The notes below the pieces were generated by a model. It did not search any database. It was given only the letters and a program-made list of their open reading frames with translations, and was not told where the DNA came from. A program made the translations under genes and the position numbers. Positions 26,427 to 34,874 of a stretch of DNA of 64,000 nt are shown in pieces. The DNA is from Ornithinibacillus sp047228935. GTDB lineage: Bacteria > Bacillota > Bacilli > Bacillales > Amphibacillaceae. The DNA lies in assembly GCF_047228935.1 (NCBI RefSeq), contig NZ_JBFEGG010000001.1:620001-684000 (forward strand). Reading direction: 5' to 3'. Every line of letters begins with the position of its first letter. Position 1 is the first letter of the stretch.

Positions 26427-26588
26427 TGTACCTACACCTTTCAATAAGAACATTTGTTCCTATATTATATGTTGGTCGCTCTAGATTATCAATGGAAATT
26501 TATTCATCTATTAAGTTTAATATTAGACAATTTCCTCATTTTCCTAAAAAGCATATAGTGTTGTATGGACAATTAAGGGGGGAAAAGG

Positions 26589-26969
26589 ATGTATTATTGC
26601 TATCCGATCTACTTTTATCCACCACAACCACAATTTTTGGCTTACCGTCAATTTCCAGAAGTGGATCCTGATTTATTATATGATTCTGCTAATGAAACAA
26701 AGAAACTAATGAAAGAGGCAAGTGTTGTTTTGGATCGATTTGCATCATCAAAGGGGTTCGATAAACAGGTAATGACCGCTGCACAAGAATCTAATATGGA
26801 TGAGGTGAAACGATTAATAAAATCGATTGGGATAACATCAGATGTAGATGTTCACGTTAACCCAGATGGTTTACGGTTAGAGTTTGTATCAATGGTTGGG
26901 AATACAGAATGCTGTAGATTAACCGTAGCGTTAAGATGGAATAAAATAGTAGGGCCAGTCAAACTTTGA
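26589..26969 (+). CDS. Probable spore coat protein (YuzC-like)
   Basis: 126 aa. A Tyr/Pro/Phe-rich start (MYYCYPIYFYPPQPQFLAYR) leads into EVDPDLLYDSANETKKLMKEA, a helical middle, and a C-terminus with VNPDGLRLEF and ECCRLTVALRW. The composition and the CC-RLTVALRW ending resemble the inner coat protein YuzC of Bacillus as I remember it; I cannot align it here. ATG follows a very purine-rich AAGGGGGGAAAAGG. CATATAGT at 26552-26559 fits a sigma-E/K -10 element. Confidence 0.65.
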   Translation: MYYCYPIYFYPPQPQFLAYRQFPEVDPDLLYDSANETKKLMKEASVVLDRFASSKGFDKQVMTAAQESNMDEVKRLIKSIGITSDVDVHVNPDGLRLEFVSMVGNTECCRLTVALRWNKIVGPVKL

Positions 26970-27027
26970 ACAGCATCTCCAATAGTTTTGGAGATGCTGT
27001 TCATACTAGTTTAACTGGCTTTTTTTA
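26965..27027. terminator. Nested bidirectional terminator
   Basis: GAACAGCATCTCC and GGAGATGCTGTTC form a 13-bp stem; an outer pairing of the GCCAGT and ACTGGC segments extends it, ending in a T run. It serves the coat-like gene and the amidohydrolase gene. Confidence 0.85.
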
Positions 27028-28644
27028 TTTAGAAGGAGTCATTTGATTAGACTTTTCGTATTTAATTACTCCACCGATTACGGTCATTTCAATTTCTGTT
27101 TCCAATAATGCATCTGGGTCTTGCATTTTAAAAGGATTCTGAGACAAGACGGTCATATCGGCTAATTTTCCTCTAGATATCGTTCCTTTTATCGTTTCCT
27201 CATTAGTTGCATAGGCGGTTAATTCTGTAAATAATCGAAAAGCATCCACCATAGAAAGCTTTTCGTTTGGATTCCAGCCTTCATGGGATTCGCCAGGTAA
27301 CTTACGAGTGACAGCCGCATGAATGCCAAGTAATGGATTGACGGGTTCAACCGGAGAGTCAGAACCACCAGCACAAATTACCCCGTGATTCATTAATGTT
27401 TTCCATGCATAAGATTTTTCTGAACGATTCGTTCCAAGTCTCTCCATTACCCAAGGGAAGTCACTTACTACAAATCTAGGCTGTATATCAGCAATACGGC
27501 TTGGGTTTACTAGCCGATTTATCAATTGTTGGTTAAGGACTTGCACGTGAATAAGTCTGTCACGATGGCTGACAGCAGGAAAGAGATCTAACACATCTAG
27601 AACATTCTCTAGTGCTTTATCACCGATGGTATGCACTGCGATAGGCATGGATAATTCACGTGTTCTTCTTACGATATCTGTCAATGCTTCTTTATCAAGC
27701 ATTGCCTCTCCATAATGCTCTGGAGCATCATGATAAGGTTCAGACAATAATGCTGTTCTGCGCCCGAAAGCGCCATCAGCGAATATTTTAACAGCACCAA
27801 TTTGAAGTGTTTCATTTCCATAGCCAGTATACATACCAGCATTTTTTAAATCATCAAGAAAATCATGATTAATTAAAAGATTTGTACGTAGACCAAGCTC
27901 TTCTTCATTTAACAAAGCATCATAAATCTGGTAAGTTTGCTGTAAACCACCTAGAAAAAGTGGATCATTCGAATGAACACTTGTTAGACCTTTTTCCAGG
28001 GCAAACTGAACAGCCTTTCGCATTGCTTGAAGAAGTTCTTCATAAGTTTTTTGAGGGATGTTTCGTTTAAAAATTTCCGAAGCGGATTCTAAGATTAATC
28101 CGGTTGGTTTTTTAGTATATTCATCTAAAACAATAGAACCGCCCTCAGGTATGGACATAGTAGAATGATAGTTACTTATTTCAAAGGCTTTACTATTTGC
28201 AACAGCCGCATGTGTACAGATTCTATTTAAAAACAGCGGGTTGTAAGGAGCAACAGAATCAAGCTCTTCCAATGTAGGGATAAATCCGCTTGTAAACAAG
28301 TTTTCATCCCATCCACCACCGAGTAACCACTCATTTGGTTTTAAATTGCTTGCTTTTGCGCGAATCTTATCTAGCATTTCAGTCTTCGATGATACTCCTG
28401 TGAGGTCTAAATGGATAAATTGCTCAGCAATAAGTGATAAATGAAGATGGCTGTCTACTAAACCAGGAGTCACCGTTTTACCATAAAGATTAATCACTTC
28501 ACAAGCACCAGTATTCCATTGAAGTAACATTTGGTGCTCTTCTCCCATATCAATAAATCTACCGTTCTCAACAACCACTGCTTGAACATGTGGCTTAATT
28601 GGATTGAAGGTATAAAAATTGCCATTTGTATAAATTCTCCTCAT
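27025..28644 (-). CDS. Amidohydrolase family protein (YtcJ-like)
   Basis: 539 aa. Metal-binding VDSHLHLSL (near residue 65), the long mid-section with GGGWDENLF, IFADGAFGRRTALLSEPY, HTIGDKALENVLD, and GGSDSPVEPVNPLLGIHAAVTR near the C-terminus identify the YtcJ/COG1574 group of the amidohydrolase superfamily. Members hydrolyse amides of mostly unknown identity. ATG follows AGGGGGATCCACC. Single gene. Confidence 0.9.
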   Translation of the reverse strand: MRRIYTNGNFYTFNPIKPHVQAVVVENGRFIDMGEEHQMLLQWNTGACEVINLYGKTVTPGLVDSHLHLSLIAEQFIHLDLTGVSSKTEMLDKIRAKASNLKPNEWLLGGGWDENLFTSGFIPTLEELDSVAPYNPLFLNRICTHAAVANSKAFEISNYHSTMSIPEGGSIVLDEYTKKPTGLILESASEIFKRNIPQKTYEELLQAMRKAVQFALEKGLTSVHSNDPLFLGGLQQTYQIYDALLNEEELGLRTNLLINHDFLDDLKNAGMYTGYGNETLQIGAVKIFADGAFGRRTALLSEPYHDAPEHYGEAMLDKEALTDIVRRTRELSMPIAVHTIGDKALENVLDVLDLFPAVSHRDRLIHVQVLNQQLINRLVNPSRIADIQPRFVVSDFPWVMERLGTNRSEKSYAWKTLMNHGVICAGGSDSPVEPVNPLLGIHAAVTRKLPGESHEGWNPNEKLSMVDAFRLFTELTAYATNEETIKGTISRGKLADMTVLSQNPFKMQDPDALLETEIEMTVIGGVIKYEKSNQMTPSK

Positions 28645-28927
28645 GGTGGATCCCCCTAAATAACTAGACTTTAAAAATAGTCAAACTTAAGAACTGCATA
28701 AATATTAAGAACATCATACTAATCACCAAAAAGTAAGTCAATTATGTTTGAAATTATCTATAAGTAAAAGTTGTGTTAATATTTGAAAGATACGACCGAG
28801 ATTTGTTGAATTTTGGCGATTCATAGCTTATGATTGATAAATAGAAAAGATGTTTTTATAGATATTGAACTAGTTTACTATTCAAGGAGAATAGTTTTGT
28901 AATTGATATTAACATGGGGGATAAAAA

Positions 28928-30652
28928 ATGCGAAAGAGATTTAAACTCAAAAAAATTAGTCATCGGGATATAAAGATTGGTTGGAAGTATGGCTTAACGT
29001 TTGCCGTTGTAATCTTACTTTTTGTTGGGTCGTCAGTATTTGTATTAAACTCTATCAATGGTATGGGGAAAGATATTGAAGCATTAGAATCAAAAAGTGA
29101 TATTGCTATGAATATTTCTGAAATGGGATCATTAACCCGGAATATGAGCATATATATCGTCTCTTACTATCAAGAGCCGGATCCAAGTCTAGTAGAATCC
29201 TTTAAGGAGAACCAAGTACAATATAATGAATTGGCAAGTAAAGTACGAATTAACTTAGATTCAAAAGAACAAGAAGAAATTTATCAAGAGGTAACCTCTT
29301 TGAATCAAGAAATGTACCGTATGTTTACAAACTATATTGTATCTGCAATTAATAATGGAAATATGGATGTGGCAGAATCATTTCTTCCCCAAATTAATGA
29401 AATAAGAAATGAAACAGTCGGATTATTAGATGAGTTAGTTGTTACATTAGATACAGAAAGAGAACAAGCAATTAATAATACAATTAAAAGCCAGCAGCAA
29501 ACCTTTGTCACACAGCTAATTATCGTAGCCGTTACAATTTTAATTGGAATTGGGTTAGTTGTTTTCACTAGCCTTGCTATCTCAAGAGTCCTTAAAAAAG
29601 TTGTCCATATAAGTAACAGAATATCAGAAGGGGATCTCACTGCTTCTGCGATTGATTATAATGGTAGGGATGAAATAGGACAATTAGCTTCCTCTATGAG
29701 CAAAATGAGTACATATTTAAGAGAAGTGATTAGTCAAGTCTCAACGGTTTCCTATACTGTCACGGCGCAAAGTGAAGAACTGATGCAGTCTGCCGGAGAA
29801 GTTAGAGCAGGGTCTGAGCAAGTGGCAACAACGATGCAAGAATTAGCAGTGGGGTCTGAAAAACAAGCAGATGGAGCAAGTAACTTAACCCATACTATGC
29901 ATCAGTTCACTCATCGGGTTAAAGAAGCAAACGAAAATGGTGAACTGATAGAGAAATCTTCAGAATCTGTATTAGATTTAACTAGTCGAGGAAATGAGTT
30001 AATGCAAGCATCTGGAGATCAGATGAATCGCATTGACGGAATTGTTAAAGATGCAGTAAATAAGGTTCGTGGACTAGATGAGAACTCTAAGGCGATTAGT
30101 CAGTTGGTTTCTGTAATTCGTGATATTGCAGATCAAACCAATTTATTAGCATTAAATGCCGCCATAGAAGCTGCACGAGCAGGTGAACACGGCAAAGGAT
30201 TCGCAGTAGTTGCGGATGAGGTAAGAAGATTGTCTGAGCAAGTAGCATTGTCTGTAACCGATATTACAAATATCGTTAAAAAGATTCAAATGGAAACACG
30301 TGAAGTTACTGAATCATTAGAATTTGGATATGAAGAAGTACAACAAGGAACAAAACAAATAATTGATACGAAGGAAACCTTTAATGATATCAATCAATCG
30401 ATAATGGATATGGTAAATAGAATTAAAGTAGTTAAAGGAAACCTTATGGAGATAACTGGAACAACACAAGAAATGAATGCTTCTATAGAGGAGATTGCAG
30501 CTATTTCAGAAGAATCCGCAGCAGGTATTGAACAAACATCTGCATCTTCTCAGCAAACTAGCAGTTCCATGGAAGAAATGGCAAAAAGCTCTGAAGACTT
30601 AGCAAAACTAGCTGAAGAATTAAGTGGTTTAGTAAGACAATTTAAGCTATAG
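28928..30652 (+). CDS. Methyl-accepting chemotaxis protein
   Basis: 574 aa. One helix at about 19-41, an extracellular four-helix bundle sensor, a second helix at about 195-218 (TQLIIVAVTILIGIGLVVF), a HAMP domain (SRVLKKVVHISNRISEGDL) and a cytoplasmic coiled coil with the highly conserved hairpin NLLALNAAIEAARAGEHGKG. It signals through CheA/CheW. No recognisable ligand motif. ATG follows CATGGGGGATAAAAA. Confidence 0.94.
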   Translation: MRKRFKLKKISHRDIKIGWKYGLTFAVVILLFVGSSVFVLNSINGMGKDIEALESKSDIAMNISEMGSLTRNMSIYIVSYYQEPDPSLVESFKENQVQYNELASKVRINLDSKEQEEIYQEVTSLNQEMYRMFTNYIVSAINNGNMDVAESFLPQINEIRNETVGLLDELVVTLDTEREQAINNTIKSQQQTFVTQLIIVAVTILIGIGLVVFTSLAISRVLKKVVHISNRISEGDLTASAIDYNGRDEIGQLASSMSKMSTYLREVISQVSTVSYTVTAQSEELMQSAGEVRAGSEQVATTMQELAVGSEKQADGASNLTHTMHQFTHRVKEANENGELIEKSSESVLDLTSRGNELMQASGDQMNRIDGIVKDAVNKVRGLDENSKAISQLVSVIRDIADQTNLLALNAAIEAARAGEHGKGFAVVADEVRRLSEQVALSVTDITNIVKKIQMETREVTESLEFGYEEVQQGTKQIIDTKETFNDINQSIMDMVNRIKVVKGNLMEITGTTQEMNASIEEIAAISEESAAGIEQTSASSQQTSSSMEEMAKSSEDLAKLAEELSGLVRQFKL

Positions 30653-30749
30653 ATTAAGTGAAAAGCTAAGCAAAGTTCGGAACAAGGTAAGGGACAATAT
30701 TAGGTTTTTATTTTGCCTTAAATACCTTTTGATTAACCTATTTCTTTAT

Positions 30750-30778
30750 TTGACAGGTTAAAGTAATTGATTTATAGT
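30750..30778 (+). promoter_or_regulatory. Consensus sigma-A promoter of the ABC-F leader
   Basis: TTGACA (30750-30755), exactly 17 bases, TATAGT (30773-30778). Transcription from about 30785 gives a leader of roughly 265 bases before the ABC-F start codon. Confidence 0.85.
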
Positions 30779-30858
30779 ATTATTTAAGAAAATTCGGAAA
30801 GGGTGTTATTTTAAGCAGATGTTAAATTAATCCTATTTTAAAACGGTGAGTTGAATAG

Positions 30859-30963
30859 TTGTACGTTAAAAATATTGGGAATAGCCCTCTTTTTAGCATG
30901 CAATTCATTCACACGTTGAATAGGATTAGACTCTGCTTAGTAAACCCGATAAATGTTTCGTAA
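30859..30963 (+). CDS. Candidate upstream ORF (leader peptide) of the ABC-F gene
   Basis: From a TTG at 30859, with GGTGAG eight bases upstream, a 34-codon frame runs to a TAA at 30961; an in-frame ATG at 30898 could give a 21-aa version (MQFIHTLNRIRLCLVNPINV then S). It covers one arm of the predicted antiterminator (30916-30925). Translation of such leader ORFs controls attenuation in known ABC-F genes. The start choice is uncertain and translation is unproven. Confidence 0.45.
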   Translation: MYVKNIGNSPLFSMQFIHTLNRIRLCLVNPINVS

Positions 30964-31028
30964 ACATTTATTAGTTTATTTTGTATGGATTAAGCTTCCT
31001 ATTCAATTGTGGATAGGGGGCTTTTTTT
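30916..31028 (+). promoter_or_regulatory. Transcription attenuator of the ABC-F gene (terminator/antiterminator pair)
   Basis: Terminator: AAGCTTCCTAT (30992-31002) pairs with ATAGGGGGCTT (31013-31023) and is followed by seven T. Antiterminator: TTGAATAGGA (30916-30925) is a perfect complement of TCCTATTCAA (30997-31006), which overlaps the 5' arm of the terminator, so the two structures exclude each other. A third hairpin ATAAATGTTT-cgt-AAACATTTAT (30949-30971) holds the leader-ORF stop in its loop. The terminator ends 22 bases before the ABC-F ATG. Confidence 0.8.
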
Positions 31029-31050
31029 AGTTAGAAAATGGGGTGAGATC

Positions 31051-32628
31051 ATGCTTTTATTAGAAGCACAAGATATTATCTATGAAGTGGACGGTAAAGA
31101 GATTTTAAATGTAGAGAATTTAAAAATACAAAAAGGTGACTTTATAGGGGTAGTTGGGAAAAATGGAAGCGGTAAAACGACTTTAGTTAATGTATTGACT
31201 GGTAAGGAGCAAGATTATCTAGGGACGGTGCAATCTGAAGCAAGTATAGAGTTACTACCACAATTAAAGCTTATTAACACAACGAAAAGTGGGGGAGAAC
31301 TCACTCAAGAATATATCAATGAAGTATTAGCTAAGAAACCACAAATTTTATTTGCCGATGAACCAACTACTAATCTAGATAAAGAACATATTGAAAAGCT
31401 AGAACAGCATTTAAAACGTTGGATAGGTGCGGTAGTAATAGTTTCACATGACAGAGCGTTTCTAGACGCACTTTGTAATAAGATATGGGAAGTGGATGGT
31501 GGTAAGGTCAATTGCTACAAAGGAAATTATTCTGTCTACCGTGAACAAAAAGATGCCGAGATTCAAAGACAACAAGAAGAATATCTTCAATATATACAAA
31601 AGAAGCGACAGTTAGAGCAAGCATATGAATTAAAAAAGAAAAAGGCAAGCAGAGCTACGAAAAATCCTAATAAGAAAAGTGACTCTGATGCAAATCAAAT
31701 GGGTAGTGGCCCATACTTTGCTAAAAAGCAAAAGAAGCTAGAAAAAACAGCCAATGCAATCAAAACTAGAATTGATAAGCTGGAAAAAGTTGAAAAAGTG
31801 AAAGAAGAGCAGCCATTAAACATGGATATCGTTCATGAAGAGTTACTTGGAAAACGAGCAATTATTCGTGTGGAAGAATTGGAAGGGAGAATAGGAACAA
31901 GGTTATTATGGAATAAAGCAACCTTTCAGATTCATGCAGGAGACAAGGTGGCAATGATTGGGAGTAATGGAGTTGGAAAGACAACATTTGTTAAAAAATT
32001 GATGGTAAAAGAGAAAGGTATTGAAATATCGCCGTCCGTAAAAATAGGCTATTTTAGTCAGAACTTAGATATTTTAAATACGGAAAAAACCATTTTAGAA
32101 AACATCACGATATCCTCTTCTCAAGATGTATCATTAATTCGTACTGTACTAGCAAGACTGCATTTCTTTCAAGATGACGTTTATAAAAAGGTAGAAGTAT
32201 TAAGTGGGGGAGAGCGAGTAAAAGTTGCATTCGCAAAAATTTTTCTTAGCGACATTAACACCATTGTTTTAGATGAACCAACTAATTTCTTAGATATTAC
32301 AGCAGTAGAAGCACTGGAATCTTTATTAAAAGAATATAAAGGTACGATTATTTTTGTTTCACATGATAGACGGTTTATAGAACAAGTTGCAAATAAAATC
32401 ATAGCCATTAAAAATCATCATATGAAGTTGTTTGAAGGTAATTACAATGCCTATATTAATTTTCAGCCTAAAACAATTGATGAAAGTGAACAAGACTTAA
32501 TGGTTATTGAAACAAAGTTGACCGATGTTTTAAGTAGGTTAAGTATAAATCCTGAATCAGAGTTAGAAAAGGAATTTCAAGATTTATTAAAGAAAAAGAA
32601 GAAACTATTGAATAAAAAAGAGGTGTAG
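31051..32628 (+). CDS. ABC-F ribosomal protection protein, Vga-type
   Basis: 525 aa with two nucleotide-binding domains and no membrane helices. Walker A motifs are GKNGSGKTT (near 36) and GSNGVGKTT; signature motifs are TKSGGE and VLSGGERVKVA; Walker B is FADEPTTNLD and VLDEPTNFLD. The ~80-aa interdomain linker is Lys-rich (ELKKKKASRATKNPNKKSDS), the part that reaches the ribosomal peptidyl transferase centre. Segments such as PQLKLINTTKSGGE, VSHDRAFLDALC and GSGPYFAKKQKKLEKT closely resemble Vga(A), which protects against lincosamides, streptogramin A and pleuromutilins. The ATG at 31051 has GGGGTGAGATC upstream. Drug spectrum is inferred. Confidence 0.93.
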   Translation: MLLLEAQDIIYEVDGKEILNVENLKIQKGDFIGVVGKNGSGKTTLVNVLTGKEQDYLGTVQSEASIELLPQLKLINTTKSGGELTQEYINEVLAKKPQILFADEPTTNLDKEHIEKLEQHLKRWIGAVVIVSHDRAFLDALCNKIWEVDGGKVNCYKGNYSVYREQKDAEIQRQQEEYLQYIQKKRQLEQAYELKKKKASRATKNPNKKSDSDANQMGSGPYFAKKQKKLEKTANAIKTRIDKLEKVEKVKEEQPLNMDIVHEELLGKRAIIRVEELEGRIGTRLLWNKATFQIHAGDKVAMIGSNGVGKTTFVKKLMVKEKGIEISPSVKIGYFSQNLDILNTEKTILENITISSSQDVSLIRTVLARLHFFQDDVYKKVEVLSGGERVKVAFAKIFLSDINTIVLDEPTNFLDITAVEALESLLKEYKGTIIFVSHDRRFIEQVANKIIAIKNHHMKLFEGNYNAYINFQPKTIDESEQDLMVIETKLTDVLSRLSINPESELEKEFQDLLKKKKKLLNKKEV

Positions 32629-32653
32629 GGGAAGTCCTATACCTCTTACTTTT
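32618..32653 (+). terminator. Terminator of the ABC-F gene
   Basis: AAGAGGTGTAGG and CCTATACCTCTT pair (one G-U) around ggaagt, followed by ACTTTT. The stop codon lies within the stem. Confidence 0.82.
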
Positions 32654-32666
32654 ACGATTAAACTGA

Positions 32667-33009
32667 AAAAAGAGTGTATCTCAGGGAGAAGGAAATCTTA
32701 CAGAAGATGGATCTAGGACTTCATCACTGCGTTTTGGAACAGAGCAGAAATTATCGATTATTAAAGAAGGAAGAGGCTATTGGAAGTACATCCCAACAGG
32801 AAATAATACCGTTCAGTTCTTAACTCAATACAACTATGAACCTAGATTTTGGCAAACTTGGTAATATAGTTGATCATTTTCTATATTTTCCATTAATAGG
32901 ATGGGCAACAGCGATAAGTTTTGTTGTATTAATACGTTGGAGTGAGAACGTATATCGAGTAGAGAGCATTCAGAAGAGTCAAATGCTGGTGGTTTTTAAC
33001 AGTAGGTAA
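32667..33009 (+). pseudogene. Remnant of an SRPBCC (polyketide cyclase-like) family gene, frameshifted
   Basis: Two frames together encode a recognisable C-terminal part: frame one reads GEGNLTEDGSRTSSLRFG and GRGYWKYIPTGNNTVQFLTQ, ending YNYEPRF; after a one-base shift at the T4 run 32847-32850 the other frame continues GKLGNIVDHFLYFPLIGWAT and AISFVVLIRW. No N-terminal part or start codon remains after the ABC-F terminator, so the gene is truncated and dead. The LIGWATA-SF-LRW pattern is typical of the family. Confidence 0.6.
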
Positions 33010-33231
33010 AAGCACTTTTATGTTACCTGTAGAAGAACAATTTATGTAGGGATAAAATTGACCGAATTAAGCGATTCACATCAAATGTGAATATTTTCCT
33101 TGCCATTCTTACGGAAAGAGTACACTATTAAGAAGTTTAAAAACGAGGGAATATAATGGAGTAAAACACTCCTTGCGCATTCCTACTTCCTGGAGATGAC
33201 AAGGAAAATTACACATTTAGTACATTTCTAC
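33010..33231. other. Non-coding gap with short palindromes
   Basis: No supportable ORF. It contains ATTCACAT-caa-ATGTGAAT near 33074-33092 and a GGAGT/ACTCC hairpin near 33153-33170. The latter may be the 3' end of the minus-strand peptide transcript, but no good T tract was found. Confidence 0.4.
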
Positions 33232-33387
33232 TTATGGTTTAACAGTAGTTGGAAATGGCTCAGGCTCTTCATCGTTAGCAAAAAAGTTAGTTTGCCCTAT
33301 GAAAGAGGCATTACTTGCTGTAGCTAGAAAACTACCAGATACAAGTAGGAATGTAACTAAAAAGAATGTAAAAATGGATTTCTTCAT
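33232..33387 (-). CDS. Exported pro-peptide, putative pheromone of the RNPP regulator
   Basis: 51 aa: MKKSIFTFFLVTFLLVSGSF is a classic Sec signal start, followed by LATASNA with likely cleavage sites, and a 24-residue mature part ending FANDEEPEPFPTTVKP. The ribosome site AAGGAGGTG, 7 bases before the ATG, contains the stop codon (TGA) of the NprR-like regulator gene, so the two are co-transcribed and coupled. This is the layout of NprR-NprX, PlcR-PapR and Rap-Phr systems. The active signal probably comes from the C-terminus, e.g. within EPFPTTVKP, by inference. Confidence 0.8.
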   Translation of the reverse strand: MKKSIFTFFLVTFLLVSGSFLATASNASFIGQTNFFANDEEPEPFPTTVKP

Positions 33388-33393
33388 TCATTT

Positions 33394-34674
33394 TCACCTC
33401 CTTTCAAGACAAGTTATCTCAGCTATTGTTTTATAAGCTTTCTCATAATAATGGCTAGATAGCTTATATTTCCTGTTATCTTTGTAGAACTTTGCAAGTA
33501 TTTTAGTGTAAAATACTTTTTCAAATATTAGTTCTTTTTCTTCTACAAAGGGTATAACTTCTTTTGTCATTAAATCTTCAAAAGTATCATCGATTCCATT
33601 AATTAAGTGCTTATATACGGTAAACTCGTATACATAAGTTGAATCAAGTGGATTAAGTGATTTAATTAAATTTAAACCTAAATCTAACCAGACTTTTGAA
33701 TTTGAAATGTCACCTAAGTTATAATATTCTTTCATTAAACTAGAAATAGGTATTATCTTCATAGTATCAGAGTCATATTTTCTAAGCTCATAGCTTTTAA
33801 GATAATAATTAATAGCATCAGTAGGTTGTTTCCAATCCGAAAACATGGACCCAATGTTTTGATAACATAATTTTAATAATAAACTATTATCTATCTTTTC
33901 TACTATGTCGATAGCATGGTAATAGCTGGCTTTTGCTTTTTCAAATTCGCGTAGCCGTTGATACGATATCCCCAATATAATCTGACATTCAGCACATTTT
34001 TTTAGTTTATAATTTGGTTGGTAATAATCCAGTGCTCGAAGTGAATATAGTAATGATAAATGAGTTTGTCTACTTTTACTTGCTACATTGGCAATCAAGT
34101 AATAGAGATCATGTATTTCTTCCATTTTATGAAATAACTCTGCCTTATTAAGTTTTTCCGCTTCTTGATAGGATTCCAATGCCTTCTTATAAGATAATTT
34201 CCTATAGTGGTAGTTACCAATAAATTTATAAAAATAATATTTTTGAATGTCACTAAATTTCTTAGAGCTTTTTTGTAGTGAAGCGATTTGCTTTTCAGCT
34301 TCATCTAAGTCTTGAATTAAGCTATAGTAACATAGTTTATGTATTTCTATTAATGACAGGAGTTGCTTATCAATAGCACTTGATAAATTATTTTTAATAC
34401 GGTTGTATAGTCTGATTGATTCATCTAATTTAGAATGTAATAAATGATGAAACCATCTAATAATGGTTTGGTCGGTAATATGTTCGTCTGAATCTAACAT
34501 ATTAATTTTGAGCTTTTCCCCCAAAAGTTCAATAATCTCATCCGGTGGTTCAGCGGTACCATTCTCAATCTTAGACAAGTAGGATACCGAAATAATTCCA
34601 TTAGCTAAATCTGCTTGCGTCATATTTGCTCTTAAACGATTGATTTTAATTGCTTGTCCTAAATCATTTCCCAT
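33394..34674 (-). CDS. RNPP-family transcription regulator (NprR-like: HTH plus TPR)
   Basis: 426 aa. An N-terminal XRE-type helix-turn-helix (IKINRLRANMTQADLANGII to SVSYLSKIENG) precedes a long all-helical region with several TPR-like repeats (e.g. YKKALESYQEAEKLNKAELF, EFEKAKASYYHAIDIVEKID, PTDAINYYLKSYELRKYD). Length equals NprR and exceeds PlcR or AimR. The start is the ATG at 34674 with AGAGGTG six bases upstream, not the upstream in-frame ATG. It is divergent from the S13 PBP gene and is followed by its pro-peptide gene. Such receptors bind re-imported peptides and switch DNA binding or protein interactions. Confidence 0.88.
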   Translation of the reverse strand: MGNDLGQAIKINRLRANMTQADLANGIISVSYLSKIENGTAEPPDEIIELLGEKLKINMLDSDEHITDQTIIRWFHHLLHSKLDESIRLYNRIKNNLSSAIDKQLLSLIEIHKLCYYSLIQDLDEAEKQIASLQKSSKKFSDIQKYYFYKFIGNYHYRKLSYKKALESYQEAEKLNKAELFHKMEEIHDLYYLIANVASKSRQTHLSLLYSLRALDYYQPNYKLKKCAECQIILGISYQRLREFEKAKASYYHAIDIVEKIDNSLLLKLCYQNIGSMFSDWKQPTDAINYYLKSYELRKYDSDTMKIIPISSLMKEYYNLGDISNSKVWLDLGLNLIKSLNPLDSTYVYEFTVYKHLINGIDDTFEDLMTKEVIPFVEEKELIFEKVFYTKILAKFYKDNRKYKLSSHYYEKAYKTIAEITCLERR

Positions 34675-34792
34675 TTTTTTCACCTCTACGACTTCCATTA
34701 TAATTAAAAAAAAGATAAAATACTATACAATAGTAATAATATTCAACAAAGTTAGAAAATACATAAAATGTTCCTGGATTTTGAAGTTTTTA

Positions 34793-34806
34793 AGGAAAAT
34801 TTTCCT
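34793..34806. promoter_or_regulatory. Perfect 14-bp palindrome between RNPP regulator and S13 PBP genes
   Basis: AGGAAAATTTTCCT, extended by a further TTCCT at 34771-34775 that also pairs with the AGGAA. It lies in the 200-base divergent intergenic region and is a candidate operator for the RNPP regulator. It does not match the PlcR box TATGnAn4TnCATA. Confidence 0.4.
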
Positions 34807-34874
34807 GAAATTAGGGTGAAAAAAAGAAGATTTATAAATTAAACTATGTTTATAAAGAAAGAGGGGTAAAGTAA

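Noticed and set aside
32676..32822. Alternative frame VYLREKEILQKMDLGLHHCV in the SRPBCC remnant
   Set aside because: It has no ribosome site or family pattern; the other frame gives the recognisable SRPBCC segment.
33394..34674. Phage AimR (arbitrium) receptor
   Set aside because: Length and HTH-TPR layout match NprR better, the peptide C-terminus is not AimP-like, and there is no lysogeny module nearby.
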